This document shows, piece by piece, positions 14,057 through 22,783 of a stretch of DNA of 22,834 bases. The position numbers and the translations under genes were made by a program. Within the stretch, counting starts at the first letter, position 1; each line of letters starts with the position of its first letter. A model generated the notes under the pieces. It saw only the letters and a list, made by a program, of their open reading frames with translations, had not been told where the DNA came from and made no database searches. The stretch is taken from positions 1 through 22,834 of the forward strand of contig CAJUIH010000054.1 of NCBI GenBank assembly GCA_910586045.1, written 5' to 3'. The stretch comes from an uncultured Eubacterium sp. Lineage in GTDB: Bacteria > Bacillota > Clostridia > Lachnospirales > Lachnospiraceae.

Positions 14057-14145
14057 ATGGCTGCGCAGATCCATATTTAAGAAAGGTTATATCAGAAAGG
14101 AATTATAGTTAAAAAGGATTTATTTTTAAGAAAGGGTCAATGATA

Positions 14146-15537
14146 ATGGAAATGACAAATATAAGAGAATTATTCCGCAGCACGCAGCAGTATATCAACC
14201 AGCAGGTAACCATCGGCGGATGGGTGCGCAGCAACCGCAAATCCAAAGCGTTTGGATTTATTGTGGTCAATGACGGTACTTTTTTTGAGCCGGTGCAGGT
14301 AGTGTATGGGGACGGCCTTTCCAATTTTGATGAAATCGGAAAAGTCAATGTCGGCGCGGCGTTAATTATTACCGGAACACTGGTAGAGACGCCGGATGCG
14401 AAGCAGCCGTTTGAAATTCAGGCGGGGCAGATTGGAATCGAGGGGGGATCCTCGCCGGAGTATCCGCTGCAGAAAAAGAGGCATACGTTTGAATTTTTAC
14501 GAACCATTTCGCATTTAAGGCCGCGGACGAATACGTTTGAAGCGGTGTTTCGCGTGCGGTCCCTGACCGCGTATGCGATTCACAAGTTTTTCCAGGAACG
14601 GGATTTTGTGTATGTGCATACCCCGATTATTACCGGCAGCGATTGCGAGGGAGCCGGGGAAATGTTCCAGGTAACGACGATGGACCTTGGAGACGTGCCG
14701 CGCAAACCGGACGGCAGCGTGGATTATTCGCAGGATTTTTTTGGAAAACCGACCAACCTGACAGTCAGCGGACAGTTAAACGGCGAGACGTACGCCATGG
14801 CATTTAAAAATATCTATACGTTCGGGCCGACGTTTCGGGCCGAAAATTCCAATACACCAAGGCACGCGGCGGAATTTTGGATGATCGAGCCGGAAATCGC
14901 ATTTGCGGATTTAGAGGACGATATGATGCTTGCGGAGTGTATGCTCAAGTATGTGATCCGTTATGTAATGGAGCATGCGCCGGAAGAAATGCGGTTTTTT
15001 AATCAGTTTGTGGACAAGGGGCTGCTGGAGCGTTTAGAGCATGTGGTAAATTCGGATTTTGCGCGTGTCAGCTATACGGAGGCGGTCGGGCTTTTGGAGA
15101 AGCATAACAGCAAATTTGAGTATCCGGTGTCCTGGGGTGCGGATTTACAGACGGAGCATGAGCGGTATCTGACCGAAGAGGTATTTAAACGTCCGGTCTT
15201 TGTCTATGATTATCCAAAGGAAATCAAGGCATTTTATATGAAATTAAATGAAGACGGAAAAACGGTGGCGGCAGTGGACTGTCTGGTGCCGGGGATCGGC
15301 GAGATTATCGGCGGCAGCCAGCGTGAAGACGATTATGAAAAGCTGCTTGCCAGGATCCAGGAGCTTGGCCTGCGTGAAGAAGATTACGCATTTTATCTGG
15401 ACCTGCGTAAATTTGGTTCCACCAGGCATGCCGGGTTTGGACTTGGTTTTGAACGCTGTGTGATGTATCTGACCGGAATGACCAATATCCGGGATGTGGT
15501 TCCGTTCCCGAGGACGGTGAATAACTGTGAATTATAA
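14146..15537 (+). CDS. asnS: asparaginyl-tRNA synthetase
   Basis: The 463-residue class IIb synthetase charges tRNA-Asn with asparagine. The N-terminal OB-fold anticodon-binding domain begins at VTIGGWVRSNRKSKAFGFIVVNDG. The catalytic domain carries motif 2 (FRAENSNTPRHAAEFWMIEPE) and motif 3 (GFGLGFERCVMYLTG), and it ends with DVVPFPRT, typical of AsnRS. Three close in-frame ATGs exist (14140, 14146, 14152); AAAGGG at 14131-14136 best fits 14146. The 89-bp gap upstream is too short for a T-box leader, so no tRNA-Asn-sensing control is visible. The 3' end overlaps the TPR lipoprotein gene by 11 bp. Confidence 0.96.
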   Translation: MEMTNIRELFRSTQQYINQQVTIGGWVRSNRKSKAFGFIVVNDGTFFEPVQVVYGDGLSNFDEIGKVNVGAALIITGTLVETPDAKQPFEIQAGQIGIEGGSSPEYPLQKKRHTFEFLRTISHLRPRTNTFEAVFRVRSLTAYAIHKFFQERDFVYVHTPIITGSDCEGAGEMFQVTTMDLGDVPRKPDGSVDYSQDFFGKPTNLTVSGQLNGETYAMAFKNIYTFGPTFRAENSNTPRHAAEFWMIEPEIAFADLEDDMMLAECMLKYVIRYVMEHAPEEMRFFNQFVDKGLLERLEHVVNSDFARVSYTEAVGLLEKHNSKFEYPVSWGADLQTEHERYLTEEVFKRPVFVYDYPKEIKAFYMKLNEDGKTVAAVDCLVPGIGEIIGGSQREDDYEKLLARIQELGLREEDYAFYLDLRKFGSTRHAGFGLGFERCVMYLTGMTNIRDVVPFPRTVNNCEL

Positions 15538-16495
15538 AAAGTTTGCGCCGATCCTGTTCGCGGCCGCTTTCCTTGCCGTAGGGTCCGGCTGCGGGGATCA
15601 GGAACGGCTGGAGAATGAACAGGCATACCGAAAGACAGGACTGGAGCAGTTGGACAAAGGCGACTTCGAAGGGGCGATCCGCTCTTTTGACCAGGCGCTG
15701 GGCGAGCGGGTCGGGATTGTGTCAAATCTGGAAGAGGATATCAATTTGTATAAGGCGTATGCGCAGATTGAGGCAGGCAGGACCGAAGAAGCCATTGAGA
15801 CATACCATGCGCTTGTAGCGTACAATGACAGCAACGCGAATGCTTATTATCTGCGCGGCTGCGCGTATATCAGCCTTGGAAATACACAGGCGGCGGTTTC
15901 GGATTTTAAGCAGGCAGCCAAACATGATCCGGGAAACGGCGAACTGTATGCCTGTATTTACGAACGGCTGGTGTCCGTCGGGCTGTCCGCGCAGGCGGAG
16001 GAATATCTGGAAAAAGGCCTGGAAAACAATGGGGACAGCGCAGCCGCGTGCCTTTCCCGCGGCAGGCTTTACCTGGCGGGCGGCGATTATAAAAATGCGG
16101 AGCTTGAATTAAGGGACGCGCTGAGCCAAAAAGAAGAACGGGCAAACCTTTATCTGGGCGGCGCGCTCAAAGCACAGGAAAAATATGACGAAGCCAAAGC
16201 GTGCTACGAAGCATATGCGAAGAAAAATCCGGAGGATACAAAAGTATTGTATGAACTTGGAGAAATCGCTTTTATCCAAAGCGACTACGAACAGGCGCTC
16301 GCTTATTTTGAACAGGGGCTTGCGGGCGCCAGCCTGACGAATAAACGGGATTTATGGGCTGGTAAAATCAAGGCTTTGGAGTTTTCCGGTGATTTTAAAG
16401 CGGCCAAAAAAGAAATCAGCGCTTATCGGAAAGATTATCCGGCGGATGAACTGGCAAAAAGAGAGCATATATTTTTGAAAACAAGGGTGAAATAG
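15527..16495 (+). CDS. TPR-repeat lipoprotein
   Basis: The product has 322 residues. The N-terminus MNYKKFAPILFAAAFLAVGSGC is a short signal ending at Cys22; Gly at -3 is unusual for a lipobox, so lipidation is likely rather than certain. From about residue 30 to the end there are at least six tetratricopeptide repeats, for example LDKGDFEGAIRSFDQAL, RTEEAIETYHALVAYN, GNTQAAVSDFKQAAKHDP, KYDEAKACYEAYAKKNP and DYEQALAYFEQGL. Such proteins act as scaffolds; no partner is apparent. The start is GTG, inside the end of asnS, with GAGGACGG upstream, implying translational coupling. It sits between asnS and pyrC with no promoter seen. Confidence 0.85.
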   Translation: MNYKKFAPILFAAAFLAVGSGCGDQERLENEQAYRKTGLEQLDKGDFEGAIRSFDQALGERVGIVSNLEEDINLYKAYAQIEAGRTEEAIETYHALVAYNDSNANAYYLRGCAYISLGNTQAAVSDFKQAAKHDPGNGELYACIYERLVSVGLSAQAEEYLEKGLENNGDSAAACLSRGRLYLAGGDYKNAELELRDALSQKEERANLYLGGALKAQEKYDEAKACYEAYAKKNPEDTKVLYELGEIAFIQSDYEQALAYFEQGLAGASLTNKRDLWAGKIKALEFSGDFKAAKKEISAYRKDYPADELAKREHIFLKTRVK

Positions 16496-16558
16496 CGGCC
16501 TGGAAAAGCAGGTGCGCACAAACAGAACAGAACGAATTGGAAAGGGAAAACAAAACAG

Positions 16559-17869
16559 ATGACGCTATTAATCGAAAATGGCCGGGTCATCGATCCGGCT
16601 ACCAGAACGGACGCGGCTGCGGATGTACTGGTAACAGACGGGATGATTACGGCAGTGCTGCCGCGCACAGAAGACGGACAAGGACAAAACGTGCAGGCGG
16701 ACCGCAGGCTGGATGCTTCGGGCTGTTATGTGATGCCGGGGTTTATCGACCTGCATGTGCATCTGCGGGATCCTGGATTTGAACAAAAAGAAACGGTGGT
16801 AACCGGAGCCGCGGCCGCAGCAAAAGGCGGATTTACTACGATTGTGGCGATGCCGAATACAAAGCCTGTCGTAGACCGCGGGGATGTGGTCGGCTATGTG
16901 CATCATAAGGCGGAAAATATGTCCAGGGTTCATGTCCTCCAGGCGGGCGCGATTACCAAAAATATGGAAGGAAAAGAACTGGCTGCGATTGAAAGCATGG
17001 TGCAGGCGGGCAGCCCGGCGATCAGCGAAGACGGAAAATCGGTTATGAACGCGGAGCTTCTGCGCAGGGCGATGCGGATTGCCAAAGAACTGGATATCGT
17101 AGTGCTTTCGCATTGTGAAGACCGCAATCTGGTAAACGGCGGCGTGGTGAACGAGGATGCAAATGCCAAAGAGCGCGGGCTGCCCGGCATTTCAAATAAT
17201 GTCGAAGATGTGATCGCGGTGCGTGACGTGATGCTTGCAAAAGAAACAGGCGTCTGGCTGCACCTGTGCCACTGTTCGACCAAGGGCAGCGTAGAAATCG
17301 TACGCAGGGCAAAGGAAGAGGGCATCCGCATATCGGCGGAGGTATGCCCGCATCATTTTACACTCACGTCCGACGATATGCCAGCGGGGGATGCGAATTA
17401 TAAAATGAACCCGCCGTTGCGTACGAAAGAAGATGTAGAGGCGCTGCGCCAGGGGTTAAAAGACGGTATTTTAGATGTCATAGCGACAGACCATGCGCCG
17501 CATACAAAAGAGGAAAAAAATGATTCCATGCTGCGGGCGCCGTTTGGGATTGTAGGACTGGAAACCGCGGCGGCGCTGACCCATACGGAACTTGTGCTGG
17601 GCGGGTATCTTACGCCGATGCAGATGGCGGAAAAAATGAGCTATCATCCGGCCCGGGTGCTTAAACTGGACCGAGGGAGCCTGGAGCCTGGGAAAGCAGC
17701 GGATCTTGTGGTTTTCGACCCGCATAAAAACGATACGATTGACGCGTCCCGTTTCGCATCCAAAAGTAAAAATACACCGTTTCACGGACGCAAGGTAACC
17801 GGAGCGGTTCGAGCTACAATTGTAGACGGAGAAATCATTTATATGGACGAACGTAATAATTTCACATAA
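16559..17869 (+). CDS. pyrC: dihydroorotase, class I
   Basis: The 436-residue amidohydrolase closes N-carbamoyl-aspartate to dihydroorotate in pyrimidine synthesis. Metal ligands are visible: DLHVHLRDPG (His66, His68), the SHCED and LCHCST histidines, and the ATDHAPHT aspartate. TTIVAMPNT and the C-terminal LEPGKAADLVVFDP are typical of the class I type found in Bacillus and Clostridia. GGAAAGGG lies about 12 bases from the ATG. The gene follows the TPR lipoprotein by 63 bp and leads pyrF by 17 bp, heading a compact pyrCFKD set. No pyrimidine-responsive leader was recognised in front of it. Confidence 0.96.
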   Translation: MTLLIENGRVIDPATRTDAAADVLVTDGMITAVLPRTEDGQGQNVQADRRLDASGCYVMPGFIDLHVHLRDPGFEQKETVVTGAAAAAKGGFTTIVAMPNTKPVVDRGDVVGYVHHKAENMSRVHVLQAGAITKNMEGKELAAIESMVQAGSPAISEDGKSVMNAELLRRAMRIAKELDIVVLSHCEDRNLVNGGVVNEDANAKERGLPGISNNVEDVIAVRDVMLAKETGVWLHLCHCSTKGSVEIVRRAKEEGIRISAEVCPHHFTLTSDDMPAGDANYKMNPPLRTKEDVEALRQGLKDGILDVIATDHAPHTKEEKNDSMLRAPFGIVGLETAAALTHTELVLGGYLTPMQMAEKMSYHPARVLKLDRGSLEPGKAADLVVFDPHKNDTIDASRFASKSKNTPFHGRKVTGAVRATIVDGEIIYMDERNNFT

Positions 17870-17886
17870 ATAAAGGGGGCGGCAGG

Positions 17887-18816
17887 ATGATTAACCAACT
17901 AGTGGAAAAAATAAAAAAAACCGGGGCACCGATTGTGGCAGGGCTGGATCCGATGCTTTCTTATGTGCCGGAGCATATCCTGAAAAAATCATTACAGGAA
18001 TTTGGGGAAACGCTGGAGGGGGCCGCAGACGCCATCTGGCAGTTTAATAAAGGGATTATAGACTGTATTTATGACCTGATTCCCGCAGTCAAACCGCAGA
18101 TCGCCATGTATGAGCAGTTTGGCGCAGAAGGTGTGCGGGCATTTCAAAAGACCGTAGATTACTGTCACGAAAAAGGCCTGATCGTGATTGGGGATATTAA
18201 ACGCGGAGATATCGGATCTACCTCCGCGGCATATGCGGCAGGGCATTTGGGCAAAACCGTGGTAGGCGGCAGCAGGATTTCCGCGTTCGGAGAAGATTTC
18301 GCGACGGTAAATCCTTATCTTGGGACAGATGGGATCCAGCCGTTTATCGATGTATGCCGGGAAGAAAACAAAGGGCTGTTTATTCTTGTCAAAACGTCCA
18401 ATCCGTCCAGCGGGGAATTTCAGGACCGTGAGATCGACGGCAGGCCGCTGTACGAGTATGTAGGCGAGAAAGTCGCGGAATGGGGCGCGCAGCACATGGG
18501 GGATACTTACAGTTACATTGGCGCGGTGGTAGGGGCTACGTACCCGCAGGTCGGAAAGATCATGCGCAGGGCCATGCCAAACACATATATCCTCGTTCCT
18601 GGCTATGGCGCACAGGGCGGAAAAGGCGCTGACCTGGTACATTACTTCAATGAAGATGGCCTGGGCGCGATTGTTAATTCCTCCCGCGGGATTATCGCTG
18701 CCTACAAACAGGAAGCATATGCGCAGTTTGGACCGCTGCATTATGCAGACGCGGCAAGGCAGGCCGTGCTTGCGATGATTGCAGATATAGATGGAGCATT
18801 ACAGGCCGCAAAATAA
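17887..18816 (+). CDS. pyrF: orotidine 5'-phosphate decarboxylase
   Basis: The product has 309 residues and is of the longer type (often called type 2), which turns OMP into UMP. The catalytic DIKRGDIG motif carries Asp103, Lys105 and Asp108. Other matches are VAGLDPML near the start, LGTDGIQPF, LVKTSNPSS, GAVVGAT and LVPGYGAQGG, where the phosphate is bound. GGGGGCGGCAGG lies directly before the ATG and gives a usable ribosome site. It stands 17 bp after pyrC and 17 bp before pyrK in the same direction. Confidence 0.96.
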   Translation: MINQLVEKIKKTGAPIVAGLDPMLSYVPEHILKKSLQEFGETLEGAADAIWQFNKGIIDCIYDLIPAVKPQIAMYEQFGAEGVRAFQKTVDYCHEKGLIVIGDIKRGDIGSTSAAYAAGHLGKTVVGGSRISAFGEDFATVNPYLGTDGIQPFIDVCREENKGLFILVKTSNPSSGEFQDREIDGRPLYEYVGEKVAEWGAQHMGDTYSYIGAVVGATYPQVGKIMRRAMPNTYILVPGYGAQGGKGADLVHYFNEDGLGAIVNSSRGIIAAYKQEAYAQFGPLHYADAARQAVLAMIADIDGALQAAK

Positions 18817-18833
18817 AAAGGAGCGTGTCATCA

Positions 18834-19604
18834 ATGGCTGAAAAATTTAACGAAGAGGCAGTGATCATTAATCAGGAGCAGATTTCTGACGGAATTTACA
18901 GCATGTGGCTGCATACGGACCAGATTGCGTCAGCCGCAAAGGCAGGCCAGTTTCTCGGGGTGTACTGCGCGGACGGCAGCAGGATCCTGCCAAGGCCAAT
19001 CAGCATTTGTGAGATTGACAGGGATGACCAGGCAGTACGTATCGTATACCGGGTCGTCGGAAAGGGGACCGAAGAATTTTCGCATATGCGCACCGGAATG
19101 CCCCTGCATGTGACTGGCCCGCTTGGAAACGGATTTTTGCAGAGCACGAAAAAGGCGTTTCTGATTGGCGGAGGAATCGGTATCCCGCCGCTGCTGCAGC
19201 TTGCAAAAGACCTGACCTGTGAAAAGGATATTATCCTTGGTTACAAAAATAAGGATTTGTTTTTAAGCAGGCAGTTCGAAGAGTATGGAAACGTATGGAT
19301 CGCGACGGAAGACGGCAGCCGCGGCACGGACGGCAATGTGCTGGACGTCATTCGGGAAGGGCAGCTTACGGCGGACGTTATTTATGCCTGCGGCCCGCTG
19401 CCGATGCTCAAAGCGCTGAAAGAATATGCCGCGCAAAACCACATCGAATGCTGGATTTCCCTGGAAGAACGGATGGCATGCGGGATCGGCGCGTGCCTGG
19501 GCTGTATGTGCCGCAGCGTGCATAAGGACGAACATACGCGGGTAAAAAATAAACGGATCTGTACCGAAGGCCCGGTATTTGCAGCAGAGGAGGTGGAGAT
19601 CTGA
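18834..19604 (+). CDS. pyrK: dihydroorotate dehydrogenase electron transfer subunit
   Basis: The 256-residue protein is the partner of class 1B PyrD, passing electrons from dihydroorotate to NAD+. It has an FAD-binding front part with RPISI (residues 54-58) and GKGTEEF, an NAD-binding part with FLIGGGIGIPPLL (109-121) and YACGPLPML (184-192), and a [2Fe-2S] site near the C-terminus: Cys216, Cys221, Cys224 and Cys243. I use ATG 18834, 10 bases after AAGGAG; an in-frame GTG at 18825 sits almost on the ribosome site. Its stop TGA overlaps the pyrD ATG by one base, so the two subunits are translationally coupled. Confidence 0.96.
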   Translation: MAEKFNEEAVIINQEQISDGIYSMWLHTDQIASAAKAGQFLGVYCADGSRILPRPISICEIDRDDQAVRIVYRVVGKGTEEFSHMRTGMPLHVTGPLGNGFLQSTKKAFLIGGGIGIPPLLQLAKDLTCEKDIILGYKNKDLFLSRQFEEYGNVWIATEDGSRGTDGNVLDVIREGQLTADVIYACGPLPMLKALKEYAAQNHIECWISLEERMACGIGACLGCMCRSVHKDEHTRVKNKRICTEGPVFAAEEVEI

Positions 19605-20512
19605 TGAATACGAAAGTTTCGATTGCGGGAAAAACGTTTAAAAATCCAATCCTGACTGCTTCCGGTACGTTTGCTTCCGGTCAGGAATATGCGCAGTTTG
19701 TCAATCTGAACCGCTTGGGCGGCGTTATTACAAAAGGCGTGGCAAATATGGCATGGGAGGGAAATCCGTCTCCGCGTATTGCCGAAGTATACGGCGGGAT
19801 GTTAAATTCCGTAGGCCTGCAGAATCCGGGCGTGGACCGGTTTATCAAACGGGATCTTCCGTTTCTGCAAAATTATGATACGAGGGTCATTGTCAATGTC
19901 TGCGGAAAATCGGTCTTTGATTATCTGGAGGTGGTGGAACGGTTAAATGACCAGCCAGTTGACATGCTGGAAATCAATATTTCCTGTCCGAATGTGACGC
20001 AGGGCGGGATTGCTTTTGGACAAGCGCCGAAAATGGCGGAGCATATCACGAAAGAAATCCGCAGGAAATCGACCCATCCGATTGTAATGAAATTAAGCCC
20101 GAATGTAACGGATATTACAGAAATGGCGAAAGCGGTAGAAGCGGCGGGCGCGGATGCGGTATCTTTGATTAATACGCTGACCGGGATGAAGATCCACGTA
20201 CGTTCGCGTACGTTCGCGCTTGCCAATAAGACCGGCGGTTTGTCCGGCCCTGCGATTCATCCGGTTGCGGTACGCATGGTTTATGAAGCTTCGCATGCGG
20301 TAGAAATTCCGGTTATTGGGATGGGCGGCGTTATGAATGCGGAGGATGCTTTGGAACTGATGCTTGCCGGAGCAACGGCTGTAGCGGTAGGGACGGTGAG
20401 TTTTGCGAATCCGACGGCAGTGACCGATATTATCAACGACATCCGGCAGTTTATGGTCGAAGAAGGGATCCAGGATATCAATGAAATGATCGGGGCAGTG
20501 CATGAATCATGA
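19604..20512 (+). CDS. pyrD: dihydroorotate dehydrogenase, class 1B catalytic subunit
   Basis: The 302-residue FMN enzyme oxidises dihydroorotate to orotate. The catalytic cysteine is Cys128 in NISCPN, which marks a class 1 enzyme, and the adjacent pyrK makes it class 1B (NAD+-linked). NPILTASGTF, VITKG, KLSPNVTDI, SLINTL and GMGGVMNAEDALE match the FMN barrel. A short tandem repeat of CGTACGTTCG (20197-20206, 20207-20216) encodes part of HVRSRTF without disturbing the usual length between conserved blocks. pyrE, which often follows, is absent; a terminator comes next. Confidence 0.96.
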   Translation: MNTKVSIAGKTFKNPILTASGTFASGQEYAQFVNLNRLGGVITKGVANMAWEGNPSPRIAEVYGGMLNSVGLQNPGVDRFIKRDLPFLQNYDTRVIVNVCGKSVFDYLEVVERLNDQPVDMLEINISCPNVTQGGIAFGQAPKMAEHITKEIRRKSTHPIVMKLSPNVTDITEMAKAVEAAGADAVSLINTLTGMKIHVRSRTFALANKTGGLSGPAIHPVAVRMVYEASHAVEIPVIGMGGVMNAEDALELMLAGATAVAVGTVSFANPTAVTDIINDIRQFMVEEGIQDINEMIGAVHES

Positions 20513-20541
20513 TTATCTATTTGTAATTAGGAATCGAACAG

Positions 20542-20586
20542 AGGGAACTGTATGGGACATTTCCACACAGTTCCTTACTTTTTACG
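20542..20586 (+). terminator. terminator after pyrD
   Basis: GGAACTGT (20544-20551) pairs with ACAGTTCC (20567-20574) and is followed by TTACTTTTTA. It closes the pyr gene set and separates it from the MoxR-type gene. Confidence 0.75.
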
Positions 20587-20642
20587 GAGAGATTGGTCGC
20601 TTGTGGATGCAGTAGGAAAAATGCAGATGAGGGGATGAAAAT

Positions 20643-21659
20643 ATGAGTGCATGTTATCAGAAAGCGCATGCCGTAGCCAATGAGGTAAAAAAGGCGCTGA
20701 CCGGCAAGGATTTGTGTATCTGGAAAGCGTTTGCGGCTATTTTATCCGGCGGGCATATTTTAATCGAGGATGTGCCGGGCGTTGGGAAGACGACGCTGGC
20801 GGTGGCGTTTTCAAAGGCAATGGCGCTGGAAAATAACCGGGTGCAGTTTACGCCGGACGTGATGCCGTCGGATCTTCTTGGATTTAATATGTATCAGAAA
20901 GAGACGGGCGGATTTGTCTATTATCCCGGTACGATTATGTGCAATTTGTTTTTAGCGGATGAAATCAACCGGACTTCGCCAAAGACACAGTCCGCGCTGT
21001 TAGAGGTAATGGAAGAGGGAAAAGTAACGGTGGACGGAGTCAGCCGGGAAGTGCCCAAACCGTTTATCGTGATGGCGACGCAGAATCCGAAAGGCAGCGC
21101 GGGTACGCAGCTATTGCCGGAAGCGCAGTTGGACCGTTTTATGATCTGCATGAGCATGGGTTACCCGGATTCGGACAGCGAAATGGAGATTGCGAAAGGG
21201 CGAAGCGTCCGTGATGGATTTGACGAGGTACAGCAGGTACTGCGCGGCGAGGAGCTGCTTTGGATGCAGGAGGAAGTGGAGCGGGTGTATATCCATGACA
21301 GTATTTACGAATATATCGTAAGCCTGTCGCGAGCCACCCGCGAAAATGCCTATATTGAACTGGGATTAAGCCCGCGCGGTTCGATCGCCAGTGCGCGCAT
21401 GGCAAAGGCATGGGCTTTTTTGCATGAGCGAAGCTATGTGCTGCCGGAAGACGTAGCATTGATCTTTGCGGATGTGGCGAAACACCGGCTGCTGTTAAAT
21501 ACAAAAGCGCGCGTAACGCATGTAACGCCGGATGCGGTGATCGAAGAAATCCTGACGCAGGTAGAACAGCCTGTTTCATACAAAACTTCTGTGCACGCAG
21601 CGGCATCCGGCAGAAGCGGCGGGTATACCGGGAGCCGCCGCAAAGGCAGGGCGCAATGA
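20643..21659 (+). CDS. MoxR-type AAA+ ATPase
   Basis: The 338-residue protein is a MoxR-family AAA+ ATPase. Walker A is PGVGKTT (45-51), Walker B is LFLADEIN (102-109, Asp106 and Glu107), sensor 1 is ATQNP, and a GLSPRGS sequence lies in the lid domain at the sensor 2 position. Family members act as chaperones that help mature or assemble partner proteins, often a DUF58 or von Willebrand A protein encoded next door, as here. GAGGGG lies upstream of the ATG. The last residues are Gly/Arg-rich. Its TGA overlaps the next gene's ATG (ATGA), a sign of tight coupling. No convincing promoter was seen in 20587-20642. Confidence 0.94.
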   Translation: MSACYQKAHAVANEVKKALTGKDLCIWKAFAAILSGGHILIEDVPGVGKTTLAVAFSKAMALENNRVQFTPDVMPSDLLGFNMYQKETGGFVYYPGTIMCNLFLADEINRTSPKTQSALLEVMEEGKVTVDGVSREVPKPFIVMATQNPKGSAGTQLLPEAQLDRFMICMSMGYPDSDSEMEIAKGRSVRDGFDEVQQVLRGEELLWMQEEVERVYIHDSIYEYIVSLSRATRENAYIELGLSPRGSIASARMAKAWAFLHERSYVLPEDVALIFADVAKHRLLLNTKARVTHVTPDAVIEEILTQVEQPVSYKTSVHAAASGRSGGYTGSRRKGRAQ

Positions 21660-22753
21660 AAAGCAGGGTAATCGGAATCTTGGCCACAGGCGTTCTAGTG
21701 TATAATGCCGTTTTATATAAGAGTATATCGTTGGCAATCGCCGGCTGTATGAGCGCGGCGCTGCTTGTACTGGCCTCCCTGTTTTTAGTTTACCGGGGGC
21801 GTACGATACATGTTTCGATACAGGTCCCGATCGCGTCCGCGGAATGCAATAGCCCGCTGACTGTCAGGATCCATGTGCAAAATGACAGCTTTTTGTCGTG
21901 TCCTAAGTTTCAATGCCGCCTGGAGCAGGGCAGCAGTTTCCTGCGCAGAAAGCGTAAGATCTGGATGCGCGGGCAGTCTGCGCTGCCGGGGGAGAACTGT
22001 TATGATTATAAGATGCGGTTTACCGATTACGGCAGTTACCGGGTGTATTTGAAAAAAGTGCGCGTGTATGACCTGACCGGACTTTTTTATAAAGACTGCA
22101 GCGTCGAGTGCAGTGCGTTTGTGCAGGTATTTCCGCAAATGCAGGAAATCGGCGTACATATCACGGAGACCGTCAATTATTTTTGGGCGGACGCGGACGT
22201 ATACGATGATTTCCGTCCCGGGAATGACAGCAGTGAATTATTTCAGGTACGGCCGTTTCAAAACGGGGATAAAATACAGAGTATTCATTGGAAACTAAGC
22301 GCGAAATCAGACGAACTGCTTGTAAAAGAGGTCAGTCAGCCCAAAGCCTGCCCGGTTGTTTTTCTGCTGGATTATAAAAGCAAAAAGCAGACCGATGTGC
22401 GCAAAGTAAACGCGTATCTGGTTATTTTAGCCAGCATTTCTTTTTCGATGATGGATGCGGGGTGCCCGCATTATATGGTATGGTACAGCGGGCTGCGCGG
22501 GGATGTCGTGCGGCTGCGGGTAGACCAGGAGGAAAGCCTGTATTTGTTTTTAAGCTGTTATCTGGAAGAAACCTTTCAGGACGGGGCAGAAAACCTGTTG
22601 GAAGCTTACAGGGAAAAATTTCGCGGGGAGCGGTATTTGCATGTGCTGCGCTTAGATGAACGCTTGGAGTTTTGGAAAAATGAAGACCTGCTTGTGGAAT
22701 TTACGGTAAAAAACTGGAAGAAAAGGCTTGGGGAACTGGAACTTGTAGTATAA
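21656..22753 (+). CDS. DUF58 membrane protein
   Basis: The product has 365 residues. Two helices lie near the N-terminus (about 5-21 and 24-46), then a beta-rich region (about 50-160). The DUF58 core follows with RPFQNGDKIQSIHWKLSAKS and ELLVKE, and a segment VVFLLDYKSK that resembles the first strand of a von Willebrand A fold. DUF58 proteins are typical partners of MoxR ATPases; their biochemical role is not settled. A transglutaminase-like membrane protein usually follows such pairs, but the window ends 81 bp after this stop, with no start codon and ribosome site for a third gene in that stretch. Confidence 0.92.
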   Translation: MKSRVIGILATGVLVYNAVLYKSISLAIAGCMSAALLVLASLFLVYRGRTIHVSIQVPIASAECNSPLTVRIHVQNDSFLSCPKFQCRLEQGSSFLRRKRKIWMRGQSALPGENCYDYKMRFTDYGSYRVYLKKVRVYDLTGLFYKDCSVECSAFVQVFPQMQEIGVHITETVNYFWADADVYDDFRPGNDSSELFQVRPFQNGDKIQSIHWKLSAKSDELLVKEVSQPKACPVVFLLDYKSKKQTDVRKVNAYLVILASISFSMMDAGCPHYMVWYSGLRGDVVRLRVDQEESLYLFLSCYLEETFQDGAENLLEAYREKFRGERYLHVLRLDERLEFWKNEDLLVEFTVKNWKKRLGELELVV

Positions 22754-22763
22754 AGAAGCTTTG

Positions 22764-22781
22764 AAATCCGGGTGCGGATTT
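22764..22781. other. small hairpin after the DUF58 gene
   Basis: AAATCCG, loop GGTG, CGGATTT form a 7-bp stem 11 bases past the stop codon. There is no T run on either side, so calling it a terminator would be weak. It lies immediately before the terminal inverted repeat. Confidence 0.35.
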
Positions 22782-22783
22782 AC

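Noticed and set aside
14057..14145. T-box or other amino-acid-sensing leader before asnS
   Set aside because: The gap is only 89 bp and shows neither a terminator hairpin nor a T-box sequence.
17992..18741. Long open frame antisense to pyrF
   Set aside because: It has no ribosome site, shows no recognisable motifs, and lies fully opposite a clearly conserved enzyme gene.
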